A stretch of 51,875 nt of DNA from Polychytrium aggregatum (lineage: Eukaryota; Chytridiomycota; Chytridiomycetes; Polychytriales), in NCBI RefSeq assembly GCF_025602895.1, contig NW_026516413.1:1-51875 (forward strand), given 5' to 3'. The notes under the pieces are model-generated. The model saw only the letters and a list, made by a program, of their open reading frames with translations. It was not told the DNA's origin and made no database searches. Positions 9,830 through 23,521 of the stretch are shown piece after piece (the stretch's first letter is position 1; the number at the start of each line of letters is the position of its first letter). The position numbers and the translations under genes are program-made.

Positions 9830-11719
9830 ATGAGCCGTCAAAATAAGCCTGTGCGATACTGGCCCGGCAAAGCACCTGTCGATGTGCGAGTGAGCGACAG
9901 CGACGACGACGACGACGGCAATGCCGACGAGCCGGTTCGCAGCTATGAGCCCGGTGCAGCCATCCAACAGGAGATCACTCAGATCAGCACCCCGCACCCT
10001 GGCGACGACCGCCGATTACGGCGTATTATGCAGAGTAAAATCAGCAGCAACGGCAAAGACGATGATGACGAAGACGACGATGATGACGAAGACGATAAAG
10101 ACGGTAACAACCAGCACATCGCACGCAGCCCCAGCCGTCGACAGTGGCTGCTCTCTGGTCCCAGATCGGCACGGTTCGATCAAGAGTGGAACTACAACTA
10201 AATGATGCTGCGGATCGAAGTGTCCGAGCAGAGATACCGCCTGGTATAAGATGAAATTCTGACAATCTTTGGTTGCGCTTGTCGCCTCATGATATCGCTG
10301 CCTCACAAGATGATCGGGTATCTCAGCGAAGGAATCAAGAGACTTCGAGACACGGACATGGTAACGGCAATGACGAGGACGAGAGCGACGCTGAAGAGGA
10401 AGCTGAAGACGAAGACGAAGACGATGAAGAGCTCGCGGCCCGACGGCGGGAGCGTATGAGGGCACTGGCTCTGCGTCGGCGACAGGAGGAGGATGCTCTT
10501 GACGAGAGACTGGAGCAGCCAGAGGTATGGAGGCAAGGCCGTGAGGTTTTCCGATCGCCTAGACTCAGGACAGTGCATTGACAGCTTTCCATTTGGCCTG
10601 CAGGAGGATGACGACGAGGAATCCGAATACACAACCGACTCGGAGTCGGAAGAGGATCAGCGGGTGTTGATGAAACCGGTGTTTGTCAAAAAGTAGGATC
10701 CGGTCGGTTGGCTCGTTGCTTGAGATACAACGGGCTCGGGTGCATACTGATGCAAGTCCTGTTTGTCCATCTGTCCATCTGTGGAGCAGGAGCCGCCGTG
10801 AGACAGTCATCGAGAAGGAAAAGCAGGAGCAGGAGGCCCAGCTTGCCGAGCAGCTGAAGCAGCAACGAATCGCCGATCGACAGAAAGAGTCTCACAATAT
10901 CTTGGCGGAGCAGATTCGTTTGGAGGAGGAGACTGGTGAGCATGCCGCTAGTGAAATGCTCTCTGTACTCAATATGCTCTGTGTGCTCTGTGTGCTCTGT
11001 GTGCTCGATATGCTCGATATGCTCGATATGCTCAATATTCTACATGTGCGGATGCTTCCTGCAGCGACCGCAACCAATGAGCTCGAGGACATTGACGATG
11101 CAGATGGCCTGAACGAGGAAGAGGAGTATATGGCCTGGAAGCTCCGTGAATTGCGGCGAGTCAAACGGGATCGAGAGGAAACAGAAGCCCGGGAGAGTGA
11201 GCGGCAAGAAACCGCGCGGCGCCGCGATATGACCGACGCTGAGATTGCAGCCGAAGACGAACGCATCGGCAAGACGGTGAAGAAGGAGAAGGCCAAGATG
11301 AAGTTTATGCAGCGATACTACCACAAAGGCGCGTTTTTCCAGGACGATGAGATTGTCCAGAATAAGGACTTTACAGCCCCGACGATGGGCGACCTGCAAG
11401 ACAAATCAGCGCTTCCGACCGTGATGCAGGTCAAGAACTTTGGACGGGCCGGTCAGACGAAATACACACATCTGCTTGATCAGGATACCAGCCAGGCAAG
11501 TTACGGCCGCGAGTGGAGCCGAGCGCACGCCGCTGTCACATACTCCGCGCAGCACATGGTGGCTGCCCGATCTCACGCTTACCGCCTCGCCTGTGCCGAA
11601 CGGAAACACAGAAAGACTCTCCTTGGGCTCAAAAGAGTGATTACAACAAGCGGGTGCTATCCAAGATGGGCGGCATCAAGGACGTTCCTGAGGCATACAA
11701 GCGACGCAAGCGGGATTAG
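9830..11719 (+). CDS. MFAP1: Microfibrillar-associated protein 1 (MFAP1), spliceosomal protein
   Basis: Component of the spliceosomal B complex in the nucleus. Exons: 9830-10103, 10310-10524, 10604-10692, 10790-10935, 11065-11495, 11612-11719 (420 residues). N-terminal KPVRYWPGKAP and DRRLRRI, then acidic DE-rich tracts, SEYTTDSESEEDQ with MKPVFVKK, and a long charged coiled coil. The family core is EEEEYMAWKLRELRRVKRDRE, KFMQRYYHKGAFFQDD and VMQVKNFGRAGQTKYTHL. The last exon encodes KDSPWAQKSDYNKR, matching the DSAWGQ segment of animal MFAP1. The last intron starts GCAAGT after CAG, a GC-AG intron; no GT donor keeps that frame. The sixth exon then restores the conserved end. Confidence 0.95.
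10970..11035. repeat. Intronic tandem repeats tgctctgtg / tgctcgata
   Basis: Two adjoining 9-10 bp arrays inside MFAP1 intron 4 (10936-11064): three gtgctctgt units, then three tgctcgata units. No coding role. Confidence 0.85.
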
Positions 11720-12111
11720 ATGTATCGGCGCTCCCTGGGCTCGAGGACGGTCAATTTCTGGGCCGACGACAGTGTGCCCAAACCGAAGCGGGGCGCTTGT
11801 TTCTGAACGCAGGGAGAGGCGGCCCTGGATCCTGAATACACATGCTTGTCTCGACCAGCCAACGCCGCCTTGTGGCTGGGCAGTGGCTGGGCAGTGGCGG
11901 AGCACAATGGCGTTCTGTGTTGCTCTGCTGCTGCCACGGCGCACTCGCTGGCGCCAAGCCGAGAGCGTCTCCACCCGAGAGCAAGACCGAGAGCACCACC
12001 GAGGGCTCCCCCGAGAGCAAGGGCACTTCCGCAGCATTTGGTCATCTCTGCCTGGTCCATCTCTGCCTTCCCCGTCTGCATATTCCGTCTCCACCCGTCA
12101 CTCGATCCACC

Positions 12112-13464
12112 ATGTCGCCTACATACGAGCGGGTGAGTCATCCCAGCGTCCTGCCGTGCCATCATCGCTCGTCTCTTCTGGCGCCTGGCGTCGCTGTTGC
12201 TGTCTATCCGCTCCTCGGCGCTGGCTTTCTGATCCCCACTACCGCTTTCGCCCTTTCCATCGGGCTCTTTCGCTGCGGCCCCTGTCGCAGGTCCCCGAGC
12301 ACGAGCCCAGCAGAGAGCGCATATCTATGGACTCGCTGCTCTCGGACTCTTCCACCCAACCCAAAATCTCGCAGGATGAGCCCGTCCACGAACTCCCTGT
12401 GGCCTCGTCATCATCCTCGGCTCGGCCCGGTCCCTCGACCTCGAGACCTCATATTGTTGGTACCGGCCACGACGGCGTCTTCTCCAACATGAGCGCCAAA
12501 CCCTCTCTCAACGATGCTCCGCCTGTGATCACAAAGCCTTGGGAGGTCGAGCCGCCCTCCTATGCCGAGGCCACGTTGGACTCTGCACCTTCGTACATGG
12601 ACACCACTGTCTTTGCCACCGTCGGAGAAGACGGCGAGGTTCTTGTCGAGGGTATGTCGGCGAAGCTGCGGCGACAAATCGAGCATGATGTCTATTTCGC
12701 ATTGTCCTGTTGATCCCGAGGCTCAATGGACAACACACTGAGCAACTTTTGGCTGACACATCCCCGCTGCATCCAGGCATGCCTGTTGGAAGCTTCTTCA
12801 CGTTTTTGATCAACATGATGATCTCAATGAGCTTCGACATTGTCGGCTTTCTTCTCACGTCGATGCTTGCTGTCAGCCATGCGGCCAAGGTACTGTGCAC
12901 GTACGGTATTGTGAGCCGACGCTTGGTTCGATCAGTGCCATGTTGCCATGTTGCTGACTCTCTGTCAAACCGCATCACACCCAGTGCGGCGCCCGGTGTG
13001 GTCTTGGAATCACCCTCATCCGCTATGTAAGTAGGCTTGCTTGTACTTTGAGGGCATTCCTCGGCCGGGGCTGGTGCTGCTGCGGAGGACATCGGGTCTC
13101 GATGCCCCCTTGGTCGTGCGCACAGTAAGCTGACCGGCCTGGATTCGCTCAGGGCTTCTATCTCAAGAGCAAAAGTGCGGAGGATGAAATGATGAACTAT
13201 ACGTACTACGACCCGGATAACAACGACGACGATTCGTCGGACAATGACTGGCTGGCCTATCTGATGATGATCATTGGATTCTTTATCATCATGGTAAGTC
13301 TTGTCTGCTGCATCCATCGAACGATCGACTGCGTCGTCTAGATTGTAGCTGTGGCCCTCATCAATCTGCTGCTTCCACTCCGAATCAAGCGCGCCAATGC
13401 CGACTACCTGCAGGCCAAGCGACTCCAAAACCTGATCCTGTCCAGTTCCGAGAGCGTTGTATAG
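12112..13464 (+). CDS. NDFIP/Bsd2-family membrane adaptor of HECT ubiquitin ligases
   Basis: Members (NDFIP1/2, yeast Bsd2) are Golgi/endosomal adaptors that bring Nedd4/Rsp5 ligases to membrane cargo. Exons: 12112-12132, 12291-12651, 12777-12889, 12985-13026, 13153-13293, 13342-13464 (266 residues). The cytosolic N-terminus holds a PPSY motif (EPPSYAEAT) for WW domains, plus a Ser/Pro-rich stretch. Then MPVGSFFTFLINMMISMSFD / IVGFLLTSML, HAAKCGARCGLGITLIRYGF and a last hydrophobic segment (LMMIIGFFIIMIVAVALINL) give the three-helix layout of the family. The C-tail ends in a short charged helix. The first exon is only 7 codons, supported by a GTGAGT donor and matching phase 0. Confidence 0.92.
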
Positions 13465-14059
13465 ACCAAAGCGACCCGCCATTCAAGTTTTGTAATTTTT
13501 GCACCCACACCCCCTCAATCCAACTACCTTTTACGAGAATATACTTTACAGCGCACCCATGTTGAAACGGGACACCCTGTTTTGAGCCAGGGCCGTCGTT
13601 GATTTCCAGGTCTGAATCCACACGCTACCCATGACCGAACGGTGTGCTGACAGTGCCCGAAAGCCAAACGACTCGAGAAGGTCGAGTACCTTGATCTCAG
13701 TATGCCAGTCGATCGTCGCAACAGGAGATCGACCGGGTGTATTCAAGACCGCGCTCCTGAAACCAGCCAAACCCAAGAGATTGCCAACCAGGACGGAGCA
13801 ACAATTGCACGGCCTGCTCACCGAGGCCTACGGCAGTTCGGCAGGCTTCAGGCGTCCGATGCCAGAGAACGTAGGGGCTGTACAGTGTGATGCCTCGTCA
13901 CTCGACAGTTGCCGAGATGGGCATGCTGCCAATGAATACATATTACTCCCTTGGCACTTTGTCTACCGGTGTTGCTGGTGATGATGGAGCGACTGGAACG
14001 CACTATACCGAGTCGCAAACAAAGAATGGGGAGGGAAACAGGACCGCACGGCCACTCAG
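13465..14059. other. Intergenic spacer carrying a dispersed-repeat copy
   Basis: Between two convergent genes. A repeat copy occupies roughly 13555-13870; it shares gagattgccaaccaggac with 38465-38482, and the rest of the block (gtcgatcgtc, caggagatcgacc, gtattcaagacc) is collinear with 38390-38560. No gene seen. Confidence 0.7.
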
Positions 14060-14773
14060 CTAATCCCCCCGCTCCATGTGCAGCGCGACATTATCGAGCT
14101 TGGATATGGTCAAAAGGTCCAAGAGCACATCGATCTTCAGTCTCAGCTGCCGATTTTCTCTTTCGAGCTCCTTGACCCGGCCAAAGACCCCGACGTTGTC
14201 GCGCTCTAGGAACAGTCCAAGGGCATCCGATGTCATTTCGGTTGAGGCATGGTACGGTGGTATGTTATATGATGGTGTGTGGGCGGAAATGGTCCGCCGG
14301 AGCCGCAACAGCAGCCCGGCTCTTGTTCCGTTTGCATGGCGAGGTCATGTCAAACGCGCCGGCTCGCCTTGCGGCGGTGACCTACCATCGACATATCGCC
14401 ACTCCTCTGTGTCGTGGACGAGCTCGGCTTCGTTCAGGGTGAGATATATGGGCTTGAGAAGCTCTGCTATCGCGGGCGTTGCCTTGGATGGCGACCCGGG
14501 TGAGGAAGCATCGGGAACCGACCGTCTGCTGAACCTGCCGGCAATCCGCGGCGTCAACCAGTGCTACGGTGCCCGGTCCTTTGGCTGTTGGATGCAGCCC
14601 TGCCGGGATCGAATATTCTCCAACGACAGCAGCTACTGGTTTCAGCCCTTCGACGGACTCGATGTTTTGGATGACGATGCACAACCGGAAGCATCAAATC
14701 TGTGCGCTCCTAACACCTACGTGTCGGACATGCGTCGCGTATGACTCTTGAACTTTTCCCATCCCGATGCCAT
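14060..14773 (-). CDS. CBY1: Chibby homologue (CBY1), basal-body/ciliary coiled-coil protein
   Basis: Chibby acts at the distal centriole/basal body and helps ciliary membrane docking. Exons, complement: 14773-14721, 14534-14386, 14205-14060 (115 residues; human CBY1 has 126). The family pattern is visible: FSRRSVPDASSP (compare FSPKKTPPRKSAS), PIYLTLNEAELVHDTEEWRY (compare PTMNLAGQSLKFENGQWI) and a C-terminal leucine-zipper coil ENRQLRLKIDVLLDLLTIS (compare ENNLLRLKVDILLDMLSES). The intron-2 acceptor at TTCCTAG keeps the phase; an upstream GAG acceptor would add ~38 unconserved residues. It is divergent from TTLL1, with 239 bp between the start codons. I am fairly sure of the family. Confidence 0.82.
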
Positions 14774-15012
14774 TGCTGCAGATGGTCTGTCAGAAGCTCG
14801 GATTGAGAAAGAAACGATCGATTTGCTCGCAGCCCCCCCCCTACTGGCTGCACTAGATGGCCATGAGCGAACCCGCGCTCTTCTGATCCAATCACCCCGG
14901 GATCAATCTCAGCGCCGTTCCCACGCTGCGCTTGGGCTCCTGGATGACTCGAGGGTGATCCTTGGTCGAGAAAGCGCATCTTCACTGCATCAACCACCTT
15001 GGGATATCAGCC
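14774..15012. promoter_or_regulatory. Bidirectional promoter region of CBY1 and TTLL1
   Basis: 239 bp separate the two divergent start codons, so both ciliary genes must be driven from here. Contains ccaatc at about 14889 and a C9 run. I could not recognise a good RFX X-box by eye. Confidence 0.55.
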
Positions 15013-17613
<2,601 letters not shown>

Positions 17614-18121
17614 ACGACACTAATAGTCATGGACGACGAAGGACTTATGCAATGGAGGCAACCACTCGGTTCTGTAGCGTATCCAAAACGAAACGGGACA
17701 CTGTTGTGAGTCAGAGTTGTTGTTTTCTGGAGCAACTGTAAGAGACTAGCCCATATCATTGCCGTGTCCATTCCCACAATACACGGTTTCATCCGCGGCC
17801 TGTAAAGGGGTGTCCTTGTGTTCGCTGTGACCAGTGCCATTACCGCCCATTCGCCGGCACGCTGCCTCTTGGCCATCACACTGCAGCGTCGCCCAGAGCG
17901 TCGCCCAGAGCGCCGTCACGTTAGACAAGCCTGTAGTCCCCAAGAGAGGCCCTGGGCTCACAAAAGGGGGGGGGGAGCGTCCAAGACAACCCCGGGGCTG
18001 AAGCAGCAGTAGCGCGAGTGAACCGAGTTCAATTGATGGACACAGTCAGCAATCACAAGTTGCTGGAAACTCCGGGCGGCCCGATCCCTTGTTCAAAATG
18101 ACTCTGTACGCAAATTGACCT
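17614..18121. other. Intergenic spacer between convergent TTLL1 and CAP-H
   Basis: Holds a weak match to the dispersed-repeat family (acgaaacgggacact at about 17688), a direct repeat gcgtcgcccagagc at 17887-17912, and a G10 run near 17966. No gene seen. Confidence 0.5.
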
Positions 18122-21100
18122 TCAGTGAATCGCTGGCTTGAGTGTAGCGCCCTGAATCATCAAGTCGCTCAAGCCCCCGTTTCCTTGAATCTCGAGGCCT
18201 TGTTCGTTGGCAAGATGCAGGACACAGATAAAACAGAATGCTGGTGATATATCCTTGAGCTTCTTGTCGGAGTAGTGTTGTTTGAGGTCCGAGACCACTT
18301 CGGTGAACTTGACTTCGCCCGAGGTCTGGTCTGGGCTCGCACCGAGGTCGTCGCTCTGGATCGACGTACGTACACAGGGATATGCACAAAGTCAGATCGG
18401 ACCCGAAGCCATCAAAGCATGGCATAACGCCCTTCTGTACTCACATGGGACATGGTCTTCCACAGATTTTCCTTAAGAAGCTTGACATCGACTTTCTTGG
18501 CGGTCTTGGCAAAGTTGAGAGGCACGGCTTTTGTTTTCTTGGGCAGGTTGACGAGCTGGCTGCCAAAGTCATATGTGCCATTCTGCGACATAGCGGCATA
18601 GTCCTCCACAGACAAGTCGATTTCTTCGACGTCGTCATCATCGTCATCATCATAATGATCGTTCATCGGACTGAACCCATCATACGGATCGGCATCTTGT
18701 CCATCTAAAAGGATGAGAATTCATATCAAGGACTGAGTCTGTAACGCACACGATATATGCTTTCCGGCGCGCTTGGCCATATTCGCCAGTCTGTGCCGAG
18801 TCCGATGTGGTGCTATGCACGATTTCTACAAGACCAGTGGATGGTGCAAGTCACACTCATATCCAAAGCGCAGTTTCCTTACGTGAATCAGCCGGATGGA
18901 TGGAGAAAGCGACATCATCCCCGTCGTGCTCGGCCCAGAAGGCTCCTTCGTTGGGGTCTAAAGGTCCGAGGGTTCCAGAGATTCAACGGAATAGCGTTAG
19001 CATGTACAAGCAGAGCCCAGCTACCGAGTGTTCACTTGAAGTTGAATAGCGAGGCAGCTAGGCCGAGGCAGACAGGATACAATCATGGCCAAGATAACGC
19101 CCAGGAATCAGCGGGGGCAGTTCGCGTCTGCTGCTTGTAACAAACCTGGGTTGACAGAGGAAGCAGTATGCGGTAGTCCACTTGGTCGACTCTTCTTCTT
19201 CAAAAAGATAGCCTTATGTTTGTAGCAGAATAAAGGCACGTCAGCCATGCCTCCAGTTGCATCCAACCGGCCAGTGAACCCCTCCCCAAATCGCTAATCG
19301 CTGTCCTAGCAGGGGTGAATTTGTGCCAATCGACCTTGGCTGGACCTGTCACGCTCCCCAAAAGTACAGGCAGCACAAATGCGACGCTGGGCGCGAAAGT
19401 GAAGCATATACATATTCCCAGCGCGGACTTACTTTGCAGTTGGGCTTGAGGAACAGCCCCAGGAGGTCCTTTGACGAAAAGCGCACATCTTCAGGCAGTA
19501 AAAAGCGACTGCCGGCTTTCTCCGACTGCTTGGGAAGACTGAGGCTTGCTTTAGAGAAGGCAAAGAGCTCACTCTCGGCAAGAGGCTCGTCTTCCTGAAA
19601 GTCGATGGTGACAACTTCTCGCTGCTTGACTGTTCTCGAGGCCGGTTTTGCCGCGTCTCCTGGCGATAAGCAATAAGAAATCAGCGGCCGATTCAGTTGT
19701 GTTATCAAGCAATTTCGCAAGCTTGATCCAACTCTCGCACGGTCTACCTCCGTGTCACACGGCTTACTCTTGAGAGAACGCAGCTTCCAAAACTCCGGAC
19801 CAGCCCACGATTTTGAGATCCGGGTGTCAAAGTACGAGTACAAGTCCTCCTCAGGCGCAGCCGTGAGCGACACCAGACTCTCTTCGAACAAAGCAATGCC
19901 AGACTCATTCAGTGGCTCGTGATCGTTGTTTGGGTAGGGAGCACCATCGTCATCGTCAAAGTATTCGTTAGCACCCATGTCGTCCGAGTCGTATCCGGTC
20001 CAGGGCGTTTCGCCGTTGGTTCCGGCATCGCCTCCAGAGACTGCCCGAGAAGCAGATGCAAGTGCGGCCTCGTGGGCCTCGTTGATCATGTTTTGGATGT
20101 CAAACTGCTCAATCGAGCTCCCCGAAAACGAAAACGAAAACGACTTGAGCGAGGGGCAAACGCTCAGACCCCATATTTGATTCAGCGAGCCTTCAAATTT
20201 GGCTGTCCGCCGAGAGATGGATGAGTCACTTTGTCCAAGTAGCAGGAGAGATGTAGCTCGCAGTAGAAGCGCCGGCATCGGCTTTGCTGGGACAGCTAGT
20301 GCAACAGTCACATACATTTGAGCTTTGTAATATCGATCCGGTCGTTCTGAAAATTGGAGTCGGCGTCCACAAGACTGGATGAGAGATCACTCGAATCGAA
20401 TATAATGCCTCCCTCTGAGGAGATGGCTAGGTGATTCAGCAACAGGCCGTGCGCACCGCCTTCGTCGAAATCGGCCGATGTCTTCTTGAACAGCGGATCA
20501 ACCATAAAGTCGAGCTCCAGCTTCTTGATGTTCAGCGAGCCAAAGTCCTTCTCGAGCGTCTTGCCGCCGCGGCTTGGCTTCTTCTTGGAGGGCTTTTGGG
20601 ATGGATTCGGAGATTCGCCGTCGTCGTCTTCGTCGTCTTCGTCGCCACCATCCTCATCAGGCTCCCTTTGCGATCCTACATCACAGACAGACCAGATGGT
20701 TGGCAAACAGCAAGCAGACTCGTCCTTTTTTGTCCTAGCCTCGGTCTTGGCTTTGGTCTTGGCTTTGGTCTTGGCTTTGGTCTTGGGCTCGGTCCGGGCT
20801 CGAGGCCGGGGTGCAGCCCGGACCGAGCCCAAATGCAAGGTCCAACCCACCTTCCATGCGGTCGGCGAGACCACTCAAGAGCTTCTTTGTTTCGACATCG
20901 ACATAGTCCACTCGAGATGTATAGATTTTGATGCAGCCATCCAGGGTACATGATGCTCGTTGGAAGTTTATGGCATCACCGTCCCTCAGAAGCGTAAGAT
21001 CGTGGAAGTAGTCGATGAGTGCAAGGTTGAAGCAGTTGTTGGAGTTGATTTTCTGGAAGAAAGGGCGGCAATATGCCATAGGTCAGCGATGTTAGTTGGG

Positions 21101-21502
21101 GATGCAGGATGGCTCCAGCGCCATGCCATATCTGCCTTCTTCGGACAGCCGCAATGTTCTCTCTGGATGCCACCATGGAGTCGCTCGCAAGTCTGGCCAG
21201 TCATTCATCTGTCCTGAGCACCGAGCTTGTTGGATGTGCAGACATGAGAAGCAGGCAATAGAAGCAGGCAAGAGAAGGGCAAGAGAAGCAGACAAGAGAA
21301 GCCGGCCTACATTATCCGCAGCAATTTTCATCCATTCTTCGAAGGACCGCTTAGCTTCTTCCTCAGAAACCTTTTGGCGCACCGGCGTGATCGGGGTTGT
21401 GATCAGCGAGGAGCTGGAGCCCACCCGGTCTGGTGTCCGCATCAACAGAGAGATTCGGCGGTTGCGGTCGCCAAAGGATTTTCGGCGTTTTCTGTCGTCC
21501 AT
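18122..21502 (-). CDS. NCAPH: Condensin complex subunit 2 (CAP-H / Barren / Brn1 kleisin)
   Basis: Kleisin that bridges the SMC2-SMC4 heads in condensin I for mitotic chromosome compaction. Exons, complement: 21502-21311, 21052-20851, 20675-20316, 20202-19768, 19659-19433, 19212-19146, 18957-18883, 18704-18445, 18355-18122 (2052 nt, 683 residues; all phases agree). N-terminal SFEEWMKIAADNKINSNNCF...LIDYFHDLTLL and SCTLDGCIKIYTSRVDYVD form the SMC2-neck binding helices typical of CAP-H. TLEKDFGSLNIKKLELDFMVDPLFKKTSADFDEGGAHGLLLNHL is the family hallmark. The C-terminal winged helix covers VDVKLLKENLWKTM through LKDISPAFCFICVLHLANEQGL. The ATG (MDDRKRRKSFGDRNRR) is basic and phospho-site rich. 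Intron 2 carries a strong hairpin, intron 1 an agaagcaggcaag repeat. Confidence 0.95.
20785..20830. repeat. Perfect 16-bp inverted repeat inside CAP-H intron 2
   Basis: Arms 20785-20800 (gggctcggtccgggct) and 20815-20830 are exact reverse complements with a 14-nt loop. They are flanked on the left by three to four copies of a 12-bp ttggctttggtc repeat (about 20740-20784). In RNA this would be a stable GC-rich hairpin in either orientation. Confidence 0.95.
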
Positions 21503-22230
21503 GGTGAATGATGGGAGGCGATGGTTCTGCTGGGCCACGCTGCGATCCGGCGATATCGGGGGGAGGGAGGGCTGTGCTGGCTTGCTGCTTGGGATCCGGT
21601 CTGGTTGCAGAGCACAGGGCGGGCCCGTCCAGTCCAGTCTGGTCCAGTCTGGTCTGGTCTGGCCGGCTTGTCCTGGCGGGTCGTGCAGCTGCCATTTTTG
21701 GACATATGGATGGCCAACCGCCTTCTGGAACGGACTTGCCGCAAGGTTTGCCCCAATCGGCTCTGTGAAGAACAGCGGCTGCACCAACCCGTGGGAGCCA
21801 ACCGGGCCCGACTCGCGCAGGAACAGATTGCTCTTCCTCCGCCGAAGTTGCTGAAAAGTCTCCCGCCGGCGGACCGAGCCCGGGCATTCACCCTCCTCCT
21901 CACCTCTCCAAGTATCATCTCGCAGCCCACGACTGAGCATCAAGGCGTCCAAGCAACCTAGCCTGCAACCCAACCTACTGCAAAGGCCAGATAGCAACCG
22001 GCCAAACAGTTCCGACAGCAAAAGTACTTGCGATTGTAAATAGCAAGCACATATCAACATCCCGCTCACCGGTATTTTAAAGCAACGACAGACTGAAATG
22101 GGAGAGGTGGCCATTCCAAAGCCCGAGACCGAAGACCCCCGCCCGCAAAGGAGGCACTTCATCAACGCACGATTGAGGTACGACCCCGTGGCAGTACCTG
22201 TCAAGCGTTCTGGCGGCGGAGCAATTCAAA
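21503..22230. other. Divergent intergenic region, CAP-H and the 22.2-kb gene
   Basis: 728 bp between two divergent start codons. Short direct repeats (gtctggtcc, ctggtctggtc) occur at about 21625-21665. The ATG at 22098 opens a 68-codon frame that does not join the downstream exons. Otherwise nothing recognised. Confidence 0.5.
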
Positions 22231-23521
22231 ATGTCCACGGTCGCTCCACCAGAAGCTCAAGAGTGTGTATTTGGGAAATTACAGTGGCGACGGACGAGCA
22301 GTGATGCCACCCGACATACCAGGCTGACACGACCTCTTCATTGCTCGACCCGCGGCAGAGACCGCCAGTCCAAGATGCTCAAGGAGGATTTACGTCGTTT
22401 TTCGGAAGTCTCGACGTATCAGTCCGAGTACATCGGCGACGATACCAAAACATCGTACAAGACCAAGCCCACAGTGAGAGTGATACGGCCCAAGCTCGAT
22501 CCCGATACGGTCCTGTTGAATCTCAAGGTACATGCTCGACACAGCAATGGCGATAGCAATGGTGGTGCCGTATCGGATGCTTTTGGTTGTCAGCCGGTTG
22601 GAAACATGCCCTCAATATGGTGATCCAGACACGTGCGAGAAGTATTTGGAGGGGCTTTCGGCATTTCTGACTCTACTGAGCCTGGAGTGAGTCGGCCATA
22701 CTCGAATGGCGTATGAACGATTAAATCCGTGTGGCTCTGTGGCCGCTGTCGTAACCTTCCAAATCAAAGCGCATCGACCAGATCGTAGTGTCCGACCACA
22801 TTTCCAAGAACTTTAAAGCCCTCGATGTCAAGAGCGACATCAAGTCCTGCCAGGACGAAATCGACAAGTACATGCACGAATCCACATACCAATCCTCATT
22901 CAACGACCGTGGGATATACAAAGGTGACCACGACTCAGGCGTCATGAATGATATTATCGGAGCTGCCCCGGGTGGGTTTTCGTCTTTCTCTAACACGTTG
23001 ATTCACCAGTCACCCCACTCCCAGCGCTCCTGCCAAAGTTTCCGATCGAAGAAAAGGAGCCCAAGTTCACCCTTTCTTTGTATCAAAACTCGTATGTGCA
23101 TCCTCGCTACATCAATTCGAGGCTGTGCTCGGAAGAAATCAGCCCATATGGCATGACCAAGTCGCTCTATCTGCAGCCCACGGCCGGTAAGTCGGTACCG
23201 CTGGCCTTTTCCAAGGGCCACTGAGGAGGGAGTTGAGATTGCAAGCGAGCCTGTATCATGTCCGCCGGTGGCTTCAAGCCAGTAATATGCACCAAGCACT
23301 GGGCTGCACTAATGCTGGTCTCCCGATCAATTGTAGGCATGGGTGTTCGCGATCTACTGCACACCCAGCAAGCCTCCGATGTCACTTCGTACAAGTCAGA
23401 CTTTAAATTGTGTCCTCCGATCGAGACACCCGAGGTCCAGGTCACGGACGAGCAAATGAGACCCCGAGCCCCAACCACGATCGTCAGGAAAGCGCTGAAA
23501 TACCGTCGCTACTACCAGTAG
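22231..23521 (+). CDS. Uncharacterised protein with four TYQSxF/Y repeats, probable axonemal microtubule-associated protein
   Basis: Exons: 22231-22283, 22359-22527, 22770-22971, 23010-23186, 23337-23521 (261 residues; phases 2,0,1,1 all match). I do not recognise an orthologue. A short motif recurs at residues 37-42 (TYQSEY), 113-118 (TYQSSF), 165-170 (LYQNSY) and 218-223 (SYKSDF), spaced roughly 50-75 residues apart, often followed by prolines. Small Tyr/Phe-anchored repeats like these occur in flagellar microtubule inner proteins and SAXO-type proteins (family knowledge). No signal peptide, membrane segment or enzyme motif. A basic tail (RKALKYRRYYQ) ends the protein. The location near other ciliary genes and the motif spacing suggest an axonemal role; this is inference. 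Confidence 0.6.

Noticed and set aside
10104..10309. Continuation of the first MFAP1 frame to a stop at about 10200
   Set aside because: The donor GGTAACA and acceptor CACAAG restore the conserved acidic and coiled-coil regions in phase; the read-through is intronic.
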